DNA of 64,000 nt from Sporosarcina luteola. Lineage in GTDB: Bacteria; Bacillota; Bacilli; Bacillales_A; Planococcaceae. Location of the stretch: contig NZ_JAMBOI010000011.1 of NCBI RefSeq assembly GCF_023715535.1, positions 22,937 through 86,936 of the forward strand. The letters are read 5' to 3'. The notes beneath the pieces were generated by a model. The model had not been told where the DNA came from, made no database searches, and worked only from the letters and a program-made list of their open reading frames with translations. Positions 17,944 through 26,599 of the stretch are shown here, piece by piece; the stretch's first letter is position 1; every line of letters begins with the position of its first letter. The translations under genes were made by a program, and so were the position numbers.

Positions 17944-18937
17944 AGCCTATATATATGAAGTAACGCGAAGACTGCCGGAAAAATTACGGGAAGATATCGC
18001 CCTGGAACTCAGATCCACGATCGAAGATATGCTGCCCGAGCATTTTTCAGAGGATGAAGTAAAGGAAGCCCTTTTGAAACTAGGCGATCCCGCTCGCCTC
18101 GCCGCAAGCTACCGCGACACACCGATGCATGTAATCGGCCCGAAAGTATACGATGCTTATATATGGACAATGAAAATGATCGTCCCATGGGCAATCTTAA
18201 TTACCATATTAGTTCATGTCGTTGAAACGATTGTCCTCTTTTCTGGAGAAGAAAGCATACTCTCGGTTGTGATAAAAAGCATTGGAATCATCATCGCAAA
18301 TATTATACATGTGCTGATCCAGACGTTCTTCTGGGTGACCATCGTATTTATTTTCATTGAAAGAATCGGTTTGGCAAAAAGTAACGGTGCAATCACAAAG
18401 TATGGAACCGAATGGACTCCCGAACAATTGAAACATGTTCATGTCATTTCGAAGAAAAAGTTGATTCCAAGAAGTGAGGTCATTTTCGGATTGGCCTGGA
18501 CAGCGATTTGGATCGTTCTTTATTTCAATGCGGACCGTCTTGCAGGCGTCTATCGATCAATAAATGGTGACGGGCTGCAAATGGTAATGCCAGCCCTGAA
18601 TCAATCGGTATTGCTGTCGTATTTGCCTATCGTTTTACCAATTGCCTTGCTCGAAATTGGATTGGCTCTCTTCAAATGGAAAGAACGACAATGGACAATG
18701 AAGCTCGTAACGATAAATGCGGTCATGAAAGTAGTCAGCTTGATCGTCTTCATTGTTATTGCCAGCAACCCCGCCCTCATCAACGAGGCGATGATTCCAT
18801 ACTTGGCAAATGTACTGGAAATCAATTCGTCCTCCGTCCAGAATTTCACCGATTGGGCGGTGTGGACGATCATCGCAACCATCATCGTAACCGTGGCCAT
18901 CGAAATCTACGACAGCTACCGAAAAGCAAAAGCATAA
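17930..18937 (+). CDS. HAAS-domain membrane protein
   Basis: The protein has an N-terminal HAAS-type helical signalling domain (residues 1-65: AYIYEVTRRLPEKLREDIALELRSTI, then EDEVKEALLKLGDPARLAASYR) and then about seven hydrophobic segments. HAAS domains are typically fused to or paired with PadR regulators and membrane proteins that respond to envelope conditions. ATGs at 17927 and 17930 both fit the AAGGAG site; I chose the second because family members start MKLI. The gene overlaps the PadR stop, so the two are translationally coupled. The role of the membrane part is unknown. Confidence 0.78.
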   Translation: MKLIEAYIYEVTRRLPEKLREDIALELRSTIEDMLPEHFSEDEVKEALLKLGDPARLAASYRDTPMHVIGPKVYDAYIWTMKMIVPWAILITILVHVVETIVLFSGEESILSVVIKSIGIIIANIIHVLIQTFFWVTIVFIFIERIGLAKSNGAITKYGTEWTPEQLKHVHVISKKKLIPRSEVIFGLAWTAIWIVLYFNADRLAGVYRSINGDGLQMVMPALNQSVLLSYLPIVLPIALLEIGLALFKWKERQWTMKLVTINAVMKVVSLIVFIVIASNPALINEAMIPYLANVLEINSSSVQNFTDWAVWTIIATIIVTVAIEIYDSYRKAKA

Positions 18938-18941
18938 TTGT

Positions 18942-19105
18942 GTCGGTGCCATTTGTGTCGGTGCCTGTGCACCACGCATTTATGACAATTCATTATATGT
19001 CATATATATACAGAAAGAAGACGACCGGGTCTTGATTCGGTCGGCTTCTTCATTTCTTTTATTCAATTGTAGTGTATTGTCTGAATAGTTTGGTGCACAG
19101 GCACC
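18942..19105 (+). repeat. 146-bp interspersed repeat, copy R5, with duplicated left edge
   Basis: The element proper spans 18960-19105. Its terminal repeats are the best paired of all copies: GGTGCCTGTGCACCA against TGGTGCACAGGCACC, 15 of 15. The internal hairpin AGAAGACGACCG / CGGTCGGCTTCT has one mismatch. The left edge TTGTGTCGGTGCC occurs twice in tandem, the first directly after the stop codon of the HAAS gene. Confidence 0.92.
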
Positions 19106-19164
19106 CAAACAAGTCTGCATTGTTTCAGCTTGTTCACTTGCATATGATTTGTTGCTGTCCTCTT

Positions 19165-19401
19165 TCAGTCCTTGAACTCCTGTATCTTTTCATGGGCTTT
19201 CGCTTCGATCTTCTCGACATAATGATCTGCCAATTGTTCTCTAGGGTGTGGACGGAACCAATTAATTTCTCCGTCATTATACAATCCATGATAATCGTTG
19301 CCGTCAATGCTTACACTAAATCTGACATGCTCATGAATTTGCCCTTTAAACATTTCCTTAATTTTAATATCTTCCAACACACTCTCCTCCTCTTCATCCA
19401 T
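19165..19401 (-). CDS. Small acidic protein of unknown function
   Basis: This 78-residue soluble protein is rich in charged residues, with the central motif RFSVSIDGNDYHGLYNDGEINWFRPHP. It resembles in outline small Bacillales proteins such as the YheE (DUF5342) group, but I am not sure of that assignment. The start is preceded by GGAGGAGAG overlapping region (on the minus strand, GAAGAGGAGGAGAG continues into the coding sequence), so the exact start could be a few codons later. No operon partner. Confidence 0.55.
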   Translation of the reverse strand: MDEEEESVLEDIKIKEMFKGQIHEHVRFSVSIDGNDYHGLYNDGEINWFRPHPREQLADHYVEKIEAKAHEKIQEFKD

Positions 19402-19464
19402 ACAGTACCCACTCTGCGAAGAACAACACTATTTCATCCACAAAACCTCAGAGAGGAGAATGGG

Positions 19465-20403
19465 TCAGGCGTGCCTCATCATCATCCGTGCACCAATAAA
19501 AATCGAAGTGCTCAAAGCGAACGGCATTGTCAAAGCCGGTAACCCATACGGTAACAGTATGGTATCGACACTGCCTATAATGACAACCGTCAAAACGCTC
19601 GCAATGACTGCGCTGAATACTGAAATCCGAGTTCCCCCGGCCTGGAAAACGACTCCGACAGCGAGTGCGGTCAAGATGGCATTATAGCCGTACAGCCCTG
19701 CATCGATGAGTGTATGTTCGCCGCCAAGTATGTAGGCAGTAATCATTCCAATGAAATTCCCGGCGAGCGCATAAACCCCCATCCTCCTATTCGCAATGAA
19801 AATTCCTAAAAAGAGCAGCAAGCCCGCAGCGAAGCCTTGCAGAAAGAAAATCTGGCCGGCCCCATCTAGAAAAGCACTGGACCAATGAATCTCGCCGGCA
19901 CTCTCCAGCTTCCAGTGCGATAAGCTCTGCGGCACTATCTCTTCCGTCAATCCGAACGTTTCAAATCTATACGACGACAACATGAGCAGCCATGTTGTTA
20001 CGATATACGGAAATGTCAATGTCGGCATACCGGCAGGCTGCAGAAACCTCATAACAGATGCGGTGAATGCAGCCGCAATGACCGCTCCAAATATAGCGAC
20101 CAGCCAACTTGCAGGCCCTTCTAAATACAGAATGAGCGCCATACCTGTCAACATCGGATTATATCCATATAGCCCCCGTTCAACACTCAACGGATTCCCG
20201 CCGCCTACCCGACCGAAAAGTGTGCCGATCGCCGCTGAAAGGAATGCGATCAAACCAAGCTGTAGGGAGGTAATCGAGATCGCAGTCAATATGAGCAGCC
20301 CTGTCACCCAATTTTCGATGAGAAGCACCATGGAGATACCTTTCATCGTTGCCATTAGAAAAGGAAATCTCTTTCCGCTTCCTTCAGTTCCGCCACTTCC
20401 CAT
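19465..20403 (-). CDS. Urea transporter (UT family)
   Basis: This 312-residue channel-like urea transporter of the SLC14/Yut family shows the internal two-fold repeat: GLYGYNPMLTGMAL near the first third and GLYGYNAILTALAV near the last third, with the matched LTFPYIVTTWLLM and LTMPFALSTSIFI segments. It has about ten membrane segments. The start at 20403 (MGSGGTEG) is chosen because AGAGGGGAG lies 7 nt upstream; a longer frame of 12 residues lacks a site. No urease genes are in the window, but a urea uptake protein fits a ureolytic lifestyle such as that of Sporosarcina. Confidence 0.88.
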   Translation of the reverse strand: MGSGGTEGSGKRFPFLMATMKGISMVLLIENWVTGLLILTAISITSLQLGLIAFLSAAIGTLFGRVGGGNPLSVERGLYGYNPMLTGMALILYLEGPASWLVAIFGAVIAAAFTASVMRFLQPAGMPTLTFPYIVTTWLLMLSSYRFETFGLTEEIVPQSLSHWKLESAGEIHWSSAFLDGAGQIFFLQGFAAGLLLFLGIFIANRRMGVYALAGNFIGMITAYILGGEHTLIDAGLYGYNAILTALAVGVVFQAGGTRISVFSAVIASVLTVVIIGSVDTILLPYGLPALTMPFALSTSIFIGARMMMRHA

Positions 20404-20504
20404 ACCGACGCTCCCCTCTTGACCCTTTTTTGTTCTCATACCCTATGCCGAAACATAGTATTCCCAGCGGCATTGCTTTTTACTAACAACTTCTAAATTG
20501 TGTC

Positions 20505-20650
20505 GGTGCCTGTGCACCACACATTTATGACAATTCAACAATAAGCATATTCATGCAGAAAGGAGCCGACCAAAGATTGATCTGGTCGGCTCCTCCATTT
20601 ATTTTATACAATTGTAGTGCATTGTCTGAATAGTGTCTCACACAGGCACC
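20505..20650 (+). repeat. 146-bp interspersed repeat, copy R6
   Basis: The left terminus GGTGCCTGTGCACCACACAT and the conserved right block are intact. The hairpin AGGAGCCGACCA / TGGTCGGCTCCT is perfectly paired and includes a compensated A-to-G/T-to-C pair compared with R7. It lies between two minus-strand genes, ending 10 nt from the thiW stop. Confidence 0.93.
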
Positions 20651-20659
20651 CGAAAGATT

Positions 20660-21154
20660 CTAATAACTTTGTATCCTTCTCCCCAATGGGATGGCTTGCA
20701 ACCTGAGCGCAACGACGACCCCTATGACTGCCCCGCTTGCGCTGGAGACGAGGAAAGGCGGCATGAAGAAGAAGGCGGTTACGGTTGTTCCCATCAGGAC
20801 GGCCGCATATGGGACCGCGAAGAGGGATGCCATCACTCCCGTCCCGATGATTTCCCCGAGTGCCGCCAACCACACCTTCCCCGACTTCTTATAGAGCAGC
20901 CCGGCAAGCGCGGCGCCGATCATCCCTCCCGGAAAGGCGAGCAAGGACCCGGTGCCTGTCAGGATGCGCACTAAGCCGGTCAAGAATGCAATGATGACAG
21001 CAGGAACCGGCCCAAGCAGAATCGCCGCGATGACATTGACCGAGTGCTGGATTGGATATGCGCGGGCAATCCCCGCAGGAAACGAGACGAACGCGGATCC
21101 CGCCACCGCAATCGCCGTAAATACAGTCATCAGGACTAACTTTCGCGTACTCAT
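20660..21154 (-). CDS. thiW: Energy-coupling-factor transporter S component ThiW
   Basis: This 164-residue membrane protein with about five hydrophobic segments is the substrate-binding subunit of an ECF transporter for a thiamine precursor, thought to be hydroxyethylthiazole. Recognisable parts are LVLMTVFTAIAVAGSAF, the YPIQHSVNVIAAILLGP loop and GTGSLLAFPGGMIGAALAG. As the last gene of tenA-thiM-thiD-thiE-thiW it is under the TPP riboswitch; its start overlaps the thiE stop by 4 nt. The energising EcfA/EcfT subunits are not in the window. Confidence 0.88.
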   Translation of the reverse strand: MSTRKLVLMTVFTAIAVAGSAFVSFPAGIARAYPIQHSVNVIAAILLGPVPAVIIAFLTGLVRILTGTGSLLAFPGGMIGAALAGLLYKKSGKVWLAALGEIIGTGVMASLFAVPYAAVLMGTTVTAFFFMPPFLVSSASGAVIGVVVALRLQAIPLGRRIQSY

Positions 21155-21810
21155 CGCAGCACGCCCCTATCACGGCTCCATTTCAAAGACACTTCCGCCA
21201 GCCGTCTCGCCGCCAATTCAGGATCAGTAGATGAAGCAATCGCCGAAATGACCGATATTCCGCTTGCCCCTGCACGGAAGACAGGTTCGGCATTCTCTGC
21301 CGTAATGCCTCCGATTCCAACAATCGGCAAGTCAGGATACACCGCCGCGACTTCCTCAATCATCGCTGTACCCGCAACCGGTTTCGCATCAGCTTTCGTT
21401 ATCGTCGGATAGACAGGCCCCATGCCGACATAATCCGCCCCATCCGCAATTGCCTTATTCGCTTCATCTACTGTATGAACGGAAACACCCACTATCTTTT
21501 CAGATCCAATTCTTTTTCTTACAAATCGCGCCTCCATATCGTCCTGGCCGACATGGACACCATCCGCGTCAATCTCAACAGCAAGATCCACATCATCATT
21601 AACGATAAACGGCACTCCATATTGCGCACACAACCGTTGACAGCTCACAGCAAATGCTCTCTTTTCCATTCCAACAAGTGCACGCTTCCCCTTCTCCCGC
21701 AACTGAAAGCAAGTGATCCCGCCTTTTAACGCATCCTCCAGAACGGATAGCGGCTTCTCGGCATTTGGCGATCCCATAATGAAATAAAGTGTAACATCAA
21801 CGTTTTCCAA
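21151..21810 (-). CDS. thiE: Thiamine-phosphate synthase
   Basis: This 219-residue TIM-barrel enzyme joins HMP-pyrophosphate and thiazole phosphate to thiamine phosphate. Key segments: QLREKG near the N-terminus, VNDDVDLAVEIDADGVHVGQDD, GVSVHTVDEA, GADYVGMGPVYPT with the thiazole-phosphate contact TKADA, and PIVGIGGI followed by GASGISVISAI. It overlaps thiD by 14 nt and thiW by 4 nt, so translation in the operon is tightly coupled. Confidence 0.95.
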   Translation of the reverse strand: MENVDVTLYFIMGSPNAEKPLSVLEDALKGGITCFQLREKGKRALVGMEKRAFAVSCQRLCAQYGVPFIVNDDVDLAVEIDADGVHVGQDDMEARFVRKRIGSEKIVGVSVHTVDEANKAIADGADYVGMGPVYPTITKADAKPVAGTAMIEEVAAVYPDLPIVGIGGITAENAEPVFRAGASGISVISAIASSTDPELAARRLAEVSLKWSRDRGVLR

Positions 21811-22636
21811 TCAATTCAACATCCTTCCATTCCACACTGCCCCGATTCCGTAATGCCGCATGGTTTGTCGGTCCGTGTCCATTGCCAAGATAAAGCCCAT
21901 CCTCAATCGCCGCATGGATAAAATGCTTCGCGGTAACGACGGCATCATGCATCGGAGCTCCTTTCGCAAGCTCTGCCGTAATGGCAGCGGCGAACGTACA
22001 GCCTGTACCATGCGTGTCTTTCGTGTCGATCCGCTTGCTTCTCATTAGAAAACACTCGCCATCCGCCGACAAGAATAAATCTTCCGCGTCAGGGGTATCC
22101 ATCCGATGCCCACCTTTCAGCAAAACGGCCCCGGCTCCCATCCGAAGCAATTGATTAGCGGCATTCTCCATATCGTGCATTGACACAACCGTCATTCCGG
22201 TCAGCACTTCCGCTTCAGGTATATTGGGCGTCAGAAGGGTCGCCGACGAAATGAGGCGCTCTTTCAAAGCCGCAATCGCTGCCTCCTGAAGAAGTGAAGC
22301 TCCGCCTTTCGCAATCATTACGGGATCGACGACTAAAGGGATCCTTTCATATCGGCTCAATGTATCCGCGACCGCCTCGATAATTTCCACTGAAAACAGC
22401 ATTCCCGTTTTAGCAGCACCAACTGTGAAATCATTCAGCACTGCATCAATCTGCGCGATGACGATGTCCGTCTCAATCGGTTGAACTGCATGAACGCCAA
22501 GCGTATTCTGTGCAGTTACTGCCGTCAATGCGGATGTTCCGAACGTGCCAAGCTCCTGGAATGTTTTCAGATCGGCTTGGATCCCTGCCCCGCCGCCACT
22601 ATCCGAACCTGCAATCGTCAGAGCAACTGAAGTCAT
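21797..22636 (-). CDS. thiD: Hydroxymethylpyrimidine (phosphate) kinase
   Basis: This 279-residue ribokinase-fold enzyme phosphorylates HMP and HMP-phosphate. The N-terminal [17 protein letters not shown] motif, [13 protein letters not shown] and the C-terminal anion hole with catalytic Asp or Cys region [13 protein letters not shown] are those of ThiD. It overlaps thiM by 4 nt and thiE by 14 nt. Pyridoxal kinase-type paralogues share the fold, but the operon context decides for ThiD. Confidence 0.95.
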   Translation of the reverse strand: MTSVALTIAGSDSGGGAGIQADLKTFQELGTFGTSALTAVTAQNTLGVHAVQPIETDIVIAQIDAVLNDFTVGAAKTGMLFSVEIIEAVADTLSRYERIPLVVDPVMIAKGGASLLQEAAIAALKERLISSATLLTPNIPEAEVLTGMTVVSMHDMENAANQLLRMGAGAVLLKGGHRMDTPDAEDLFLSADGECFLMRSKRIDTKDTHGTGCTFAAAITAELAKGAPMHDAVVTAKHFIHAAIEDGLYLGNGHGPTNHAALRNRGSVEWKDVELIGKR

Positions 22637-23439
22637 TTCACAACCCCCTCTTCAACAATGAATCGGTCGGCATCGATTGCTTCATCGCCCAATTGGTGTA
22701 AAGCATTCAGGAAATAAACCGCAAAATCCCCCGGACCCGAAGCTGATTCAGCCGCCAATTCACCCGCTCTTTTGTAAAAGGCGAGACTGTAAGCAACCGC
22801 GTCAATCGGCGAATGTGTACCGACGGACAGGAAAGCGGCGGAAACCGCACTTAACAGGCAGCCCATACCTGTAATTTTACTCATGAGCGGATGCCCTCCT
22901 GTGATCCTGATGATTTTTCCACCATCTGTCACGATGTCGGTCTCGCCGGTAACAGCGACGAGGCAACGGTGGCGGCGGGCCACATCTTTCGCCGCCTCCT
23001 CAATATTTGCCGATCCGTCTCCTGCATCGACACCTTTCACTTCCCATTCAACACCTGCAATGGATGCAATCTCACCGGCATTTCCACGTATGAGCGTAAT
23101 CTCCAGTTCCCCCAGAAGTCTCGTGACCGTCTGTTTTCGGAAAGCGGTCGCCCCAGCTCCGACCGGATCCAATACGAGCGGCCGCCCTTTAATAGAAGAA
23201 ACTTTTCCAGCAGCAATCATTGATTCAACAGCCGAAGGATCCAACGTCCCGATGTTGAGCAATGTACAGGAGGAAACGGCAGCAACTTCCGCGGCCTCCT
23301 CGATCGCATCCGCCATAATCGGAGAAGCACCCAATGCCAGCAGACCGTTCGCTTGAAAGTTTGCGACGACGATATTCGTGATGCAATGGACTAACGGGTT
23401 TTGCGTACGCAGTTCTTTCAGCAATGAAGATTGAGCCAT
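22633..23439 (-). CDS. thiM: Hydroxyethylthiazole kinase
   Basis: This 268-residue enzyme phosphorylates the thiazole moiety for salvage. Diagnostic segments are [30 protein letters not shown] at the N-terminus, [20 protein letters not shown] and the ATP-binding [16 protein letters not shown] near the C-terminus. It lies directly after tenA with no gap (stop and start adjacent) and overlaps thiD by 4 nt. With ThiD, ThiE and ThiW it makes a salvage rather than de novo set: no thiC, thiG or thiO is present here. Confidence 0.95.
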   Translation of the reverse strand: MAQSSLLKELRTQNPLVHCITNIVVANFQANGLLALGASPIMADAIEEAAEVAAVSSCTLLNIGTLDPSAVESMIAAGKVSSIKGRPLVLDPVGAGATAFRKQTVTRLLGELEITLIRGNAGEIASIAGVEWEVKGVDAGDGSANIEEAAKDVARRHRCLVAVTGETDIVTDGGKIIRITGGHPLMSKITGMGCLLSAVSAAFLSVGTHSPIDAVAYSLAFYKRAGELAAESASGPGDFAVYFLNALHQLGDEAIDADRFIVEEGVVK

Positions 23440-24123
23440 TTATGCATGCACCTCGCTTGTTTCAAGAGACCATGATTGCTGCGTCCAAGCCATTTCCCAA
23501 AACTGCAATTCATAGTGGACGCTTTTAATGAAATGAGCTTTTAATTGTCCGCGTCTTTTATCCGAAAGATCTTCCGTCAATTTATTCAAACGGTCGATCT
23601 GTTCACGGGTTGCCTGTTCGAACCATTCAGAACTGTACGTGGCAATCCATTTGTCGTAAATCGGGTGGTCCGGTTTCGCGTCCTTCAACCTCTCGCCGAT
23701 TTCGTAATACAACCAATAACATGGAAGCAATGCAGACAACGTCGTGGCCAAGTCACCTTCCAACGCCGCCCGGTATAAATGCGAAGTGTACGCATACGCT
23801 GTCGGCGCCGGCTCAAAGTTTTCAATGTCCTCATCGGTAACTCCCAACAATCCAAAAAAGCCTTCATGCAATGAAATCTCCGCCCCGCATGTTCCATCCG
23901 CATGTTGAGCAAACCGCTGCACCGTCAATAAATCCGTTGCCTGGACTGCTGCCATTGCATGCACTTTCGCAAAGTGCTTCAAATAGTACGAGTCTTGCAG
24001 GACATACTGTTTGAACACATCCTCTGGCAAAGTCCCTTCAGCAAGCGCTGCGATAAACGGATGATGGAAGCTTGCCTCCCAAACATCGTCACATTCCTTC
24101 CGTACCTCTTCACAAAACGTCAT
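23440..24123 (-). CDS. tenA: Aminopyrimidine aminohydrolase TenA
   Basis: This helical enzyme of 227 residues releases HMP from degraded thiamine (thiaminase II fold). It carries the family's YVLQDSYYLKHFAKVHA helix with an active-site Asp and the catalytic Cys in LPCYWLYYEIG, plus the late WFEQATREQIDRL helix. The start is the ATG giving MTFCEEV with GAAGGAG upstream; a longer frame runs back through the terminator and is not credible. It is the first gene after the TPP riboswitch. Confidence 0.93.
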   Translation of the reverse strand: MTFCEEVRKECDDVWEASFHHPFIAALAEGTLPEDVFKQYVLQDSYYLKHFAKVHAMAAVQATDLLTVQRFAQHADGTCGAEISLHEGFFGLLGVTDEDIENFEPAPTAYAYTSHLYRAALEGDLATTLSALLPCYWLYYEIGERLKDAKPDHPIYDKWIATYSSEWFEQATREQIDRLNKLTEDLSDKRRGQLKAHFIKSVHYELQFWEMAWTQQSWSLETSEVHA

Positions 24124-24154
24124 TCCGACCACTCCTTCAAAGTTTTGGAAAACC

Positions 24155-24196
24155 AAAAAAGCCGCTTCACTCAACACAATCGTTGAAGAAGCGGCT
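24155..24196 (-). terminator. TPP riboswitch expression platform: intrinsic terminator
   Basis: On the minus strand AGCCGCTTC ... GAAGCGGCT with an inner GTTGA/TCAAC helix is followed by TTTTTTGG. It lies between the aptamer and the tenA ribosome binding site, so thiamine pyrophosphate should turn the operon off by early termination. Confidence 0.9.
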
Positions 24197-24229
24197 CGCA
24201 TATCGGCGTAAGATAACCTTTGGAAGACG

Positions 24230-24327
24230 TGCGACCCACTTCCCTACGCTGGTATGAGCCAGATCAGGTTCGAAGGGTCCGCATATCGATACACGTCTCA
24301 GTCTTTCACAAAGACTCCCCAGTGGTT
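24230..24327 (-). promoter_or_regulatory. TPP (THI-box) riboswitch aptamer
   Basis: Read on the minus strand, the aptamer begins ACTGGGGAG, contains CTGAGA and the near-invariant ACCCTTCGAACCTGATCTGG followed by ACCAGCGTAGGGAAGT. These are the TPP-binding pyrimidine and pyrophosphate helices. It is upstream of tenA-thiM-thiD-thiE-thiW. Confidence 0.97.
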
Positions 24328-24350
24328 AACTCTTTTCAGTTTTCTACTAC

Positions 24351-24378
24351 ACTATAACATAGATTACTAGTCACGCAA
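24351..24378 (-). promoter_or_regulatory. Promoter of the thiamine salvage operon
   Basis: On the minus strand TTGCGT (24373-24378) and TATAGT (24351-24356) are 16 nt apart, about 25 nt before the riboswitch. Confidence 0.65.
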
Positions 24379-24827
24379 GGTCTATGTAATATTTAGTAAC
24401 ATATAACGTTAGACCATTCAGACCATTCATTTTACGTGTTAATAAAGTAACGGGGCATATACGGTGAGCACGATTTACGCATTTTATCAATTGGAATAAA
24501 ATGGTTTATAAGGGACGAACCGATTAGTTTTTACCCTCTTTTTAGTCTTTCTTACGCTTTTTTATTATTACAAAGGTTAATATTTCCATGAATACTTGTT
24601 AATTGGTTGTCACACTACTGTTATTTACTTTTGTTATTGTTGGTAATGTGCAGATGGGGCGCTGCCAACCAATCCGAGTGAAACTATTGCTTGGATAATA
24701 AAAAACGCTCCTACATGCTTGAGAAGGAGGCGGATGTACATAACAACTTACTAAACTGAGTGTTATTTTTCGCTTCATGATCTGGTAGTCGAGTTAAAAA
24801 AATCAAAAAAAGGGAGTTTGATCATTC
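24379..24827. other. 450-nt leader region upstream of the acidic repeat protein
   Basis: No gene is visible. The stretch includes a weak hairpin (CGCTCC / GGAGGCG near 24704-24734) and AT-rich sequence. I looked for a known riboswitch and found none that fits. A long untranslated leader for the downstream gene is possible. Confidence 0.4.
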
Positions 24828-26435
24828 TTGGTTAACGAAACGAATCGTAATGAGAAGAACACGAAAAAGAAAATTTTGCCGTTTGTCATGTCGACGTCAA
24901 TGCTAACTGCAGCTATTTTTGGAGCTGGCGGTTCAGCTTTAGCAGCTGAAAATGGTGAAAAAGAGTTCAAAAACCACGGTGAAAAAGTTTCCTATTATGC
25001 AACAAGCATTCCGGGTTCACCTGAAAAAGGGAAATTCATGCGTACGATTGCAAATAAAAACTTCGTAGCTGCAGAGCCGGGTGAAGATGATACAACAGAT
25101 GAAGATGACACAGACACACCTAATAACGATGACGAAGATACAGATGCACCTGTAGATGAAGAAGGTACAGACGCACCAGCTGATGAACAGGAAGAAGTAG
25201 AAACTCCAGCTGATGAAGAAGAAGTTGAAGAAACACCAGCTGACGAAGAAGAAGCTGAAGAAACTCCAGCTGATGAAGAAGAAGCTGAAGAAACTCCAGC
25301 TGACGAAGAAGAAGCTGAAGAAACTCCAGCTGACGAAGAAGAAGTTGAAGAAACACCAGCCGAAGAAGAAGTAGATGCTGAAGTGCCTGCTGAAGATGAA
25401 GTAGATGCTGAAGTACCTGCTGAAGAAGAAGTAGACGCAGAAGCGCCTGCTGACGAAGAAGTAGATGCTGAAGTGCCTGCTGACGAAGAAGTAGATGCTG
25501 AAGTACCTGCTGAAGAAGAAGTAGACGCAGAAGCGCCTGCTGAAGAAGAAGTAGACGCAGAAGTGCCTGCTGAAGATGAAGTAGATGCTGAAGTACCTGC
25601 TGAAGAAGAAGTAGACGCAGAAGCGCCTGCTGACGAAGAAGTAGATGCTGAAGTACCTGCTGAAGAAGAAGTAGACGCAGAAGCGCCTGCTGAAGAAGAA
25701 GAAGAAGCTGTCGACGGAGATGAAGCTGTAGAGTCACCTGCTGACGAAGAAGATTCTAATGAAGCACCTGTAAATGAAGATGATGCTACAGACGCACCAG
25801 CTGAAGAAAATGCTGAAGAAGATGCTGAAGTAGATGCTGAAGAAACAGAAAAGCCAGCTGACGAGAATATCACTGAAGATACGTCGTCAACTGACCAAGC
25901 CGATTCAATTATAACAGATGACCAAATTAATGAGTACAAATCTATCTTACAAAATTATGTAAGTTTGATTGACTACTATAACCTTGCAATCCAAGATCAC
26001 CTCGGAATTGTCTTGCCAGGTGAAGAAGCAGAAGAACTACCAGTCGAAGGTGACGATGTAGTAGAATTACCTGCTGGCGATGACGCTGTTGAAGGCGACG
26101 ACGCTGTTGAAGGTGACGACGCTGTTGAAGGCGATGACGCTGTCGAAGGTGACGACGCTGTTGAAGGCGACGACGTAGTTGAAGGCGACGACGCTGTTGA
26201 AGGCGACGACGCTGTTGAAGGCGACGACGCTGTTGAAGGCGATGACGTTGTTGAAGGCGATGACGCTGTTGAAGGCGATGACGCTGTTGAAGGTGACGAC
26301 GCTGTTGAAGACGAAGAAGTTACTGAGCAACCAACTACAGACGCTGTTCAAACAACAGTTTGGGACAAGCTAGTCGGATATTACAACCAAGTTGTTACAG
26401 CTTACAGCTCATTCTTCGGATTGCTCAAAAAGTAA
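24828..26435 (+). CDS. Secreted, extremely acidic repeat protein
   Basis: I do not recognise a family. The 535-residue protein has a signal peptide (KKKILPF..., cleavage near ALAA-ENG, about residue 40), a Asp/Glu-rich region, about six 10-residue units of EEEAEETPAD type, eleven units of EEVDAEVPAE type, a less repetitive part, and a hydrophobic patch (ITDDQINEYKSILQNYVSL). A second array of thirteen contiguous GDDAVE units and an aromatic C-terminal helix (DKLVGYYNQVVTAYSSFFG) follow. There is no LPXTG or other anchor. It starts with TTG, AGGGAG lying 11 nt upstream. It is probably exported and strongly polyanionic, so it may bind cations; that is inference. Repeat number is likely to vary between strains. 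Confidence 0.8.
   Translation: MVNETNRNEKNTKKKILPFVMSTSMLTAAIFGAGGSALAAENGEKEFKNHGEKVSYYATSIPGSPEKGKFMRTIANKNFVAAEPGEDDTTDEDDTDTPNNDDEDTDAPVDEEGTDAPADEQEEVETPADEEEVEETPADEEEAEETPADEEEAEETPADEEEAEETPADEEEVEETPAEEEVDAEVPAEDEVDAEVPAEEEVDAEAPADEEVDAEVPADEEVDAEVPAEEEVDAEAPAEEEVDAEVPAEDEVDAEVPAEEEVDAEAPADEEVDAEVPAEEEVDAEAPAEEEEEAVDGDEAVESPADEEDSNEAPVNEDDATDAPAEENAEEDAEVDAEETEKPADENITEDTSSTDQADSIITDDQINEYKSILQNYVSLIDYYNLAIQDHLGIVLPGEEAEELPVEGDDVVELPAGDDAVEGDDAVEGDDAVEGDDAVEGDDAVEGDDVVEGDDAVEGDDAVEGDDAVEGDDVVEGDDAVEGDDAVEGDDAVEDEEVTEQPTTDAVQTTVWDKLVGYYNQVVTAYSSFFGLLKK
25195..25697 (+). repeat. 30-bp tandem repeats coding for EEV-x-x-E-x-PAD units
   Basis: About seventeen in-frame 30-nt units in two subtypes (first TPAD, then DAEVPAE/DAEAPAE). 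Several units are identical over blocks of 60-120 nt, which suggests recent unequal exchange. Confidence 0.85.
26084..26317 (+). repeat. 18-bp tandem repeats coding for GDDAVE units
   Basis: Thirteen contiguous 18-nt units with synonymous differences (GGCGACGAC, GGTGACGAC, GGCGATGAC) and two GDDVVE variants. Synonymous scatter suggests older duplications than in the first array. Confidence 0.85.
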
Positions 26436-26553
26436 AATAGCAACAAAATAAAACTGAATAACTGCATCCCATACTAACAGGAAATGTTATCATTGCCTGC
26501 CCTGAACCGTATGCCTTACGGTTGATCAAAATAAGATATCAATAAACTATACA

Positions 26554-26598
26554 GCCCTTGAGAACTCCGATTGGAGTTTTCAAGGGCTTTATTCTTTT
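26554..26598 (+). terminator. Intrinsic terminator after the acidic repeat protein
   Basis: GCCCTTGAGAACTCC pairs with GGAGTTTTCAAGGGC and is followed by TTTATTCTTTT. It ends directly at the left terminus of repeat R7. Confidence 0.9.
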
Positions 26599-26599
26599 C

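Noticed and set aside
20945..20960. GGTGCCTGT inside thiW as another repeat copy
   Set aside because: Only the nine-base match is present, inside a conserved coding region, with no right end or hairpin nearby.
24600..24827. c-di-AMP or other known riboswitch before the acidic repeat gene
   Set aside because: The conserved cores of known classes are absent; only a weak hairpin is present.
24995..25939. Long serine/alanine-rich and leucine-rich reading frames opposite the acidic repeat protein
   Set aside because: They are shadows of the tandem repeats: any 30-nt repeat that is a multiple of three keeps several frames open. There is no ribosome binding site or signal for them.
25195..26317. 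Repeat arrays that look periodic like a CRISPR array
   Set aside because: There are no unique spacers; units are contiguous, in frame and coding.
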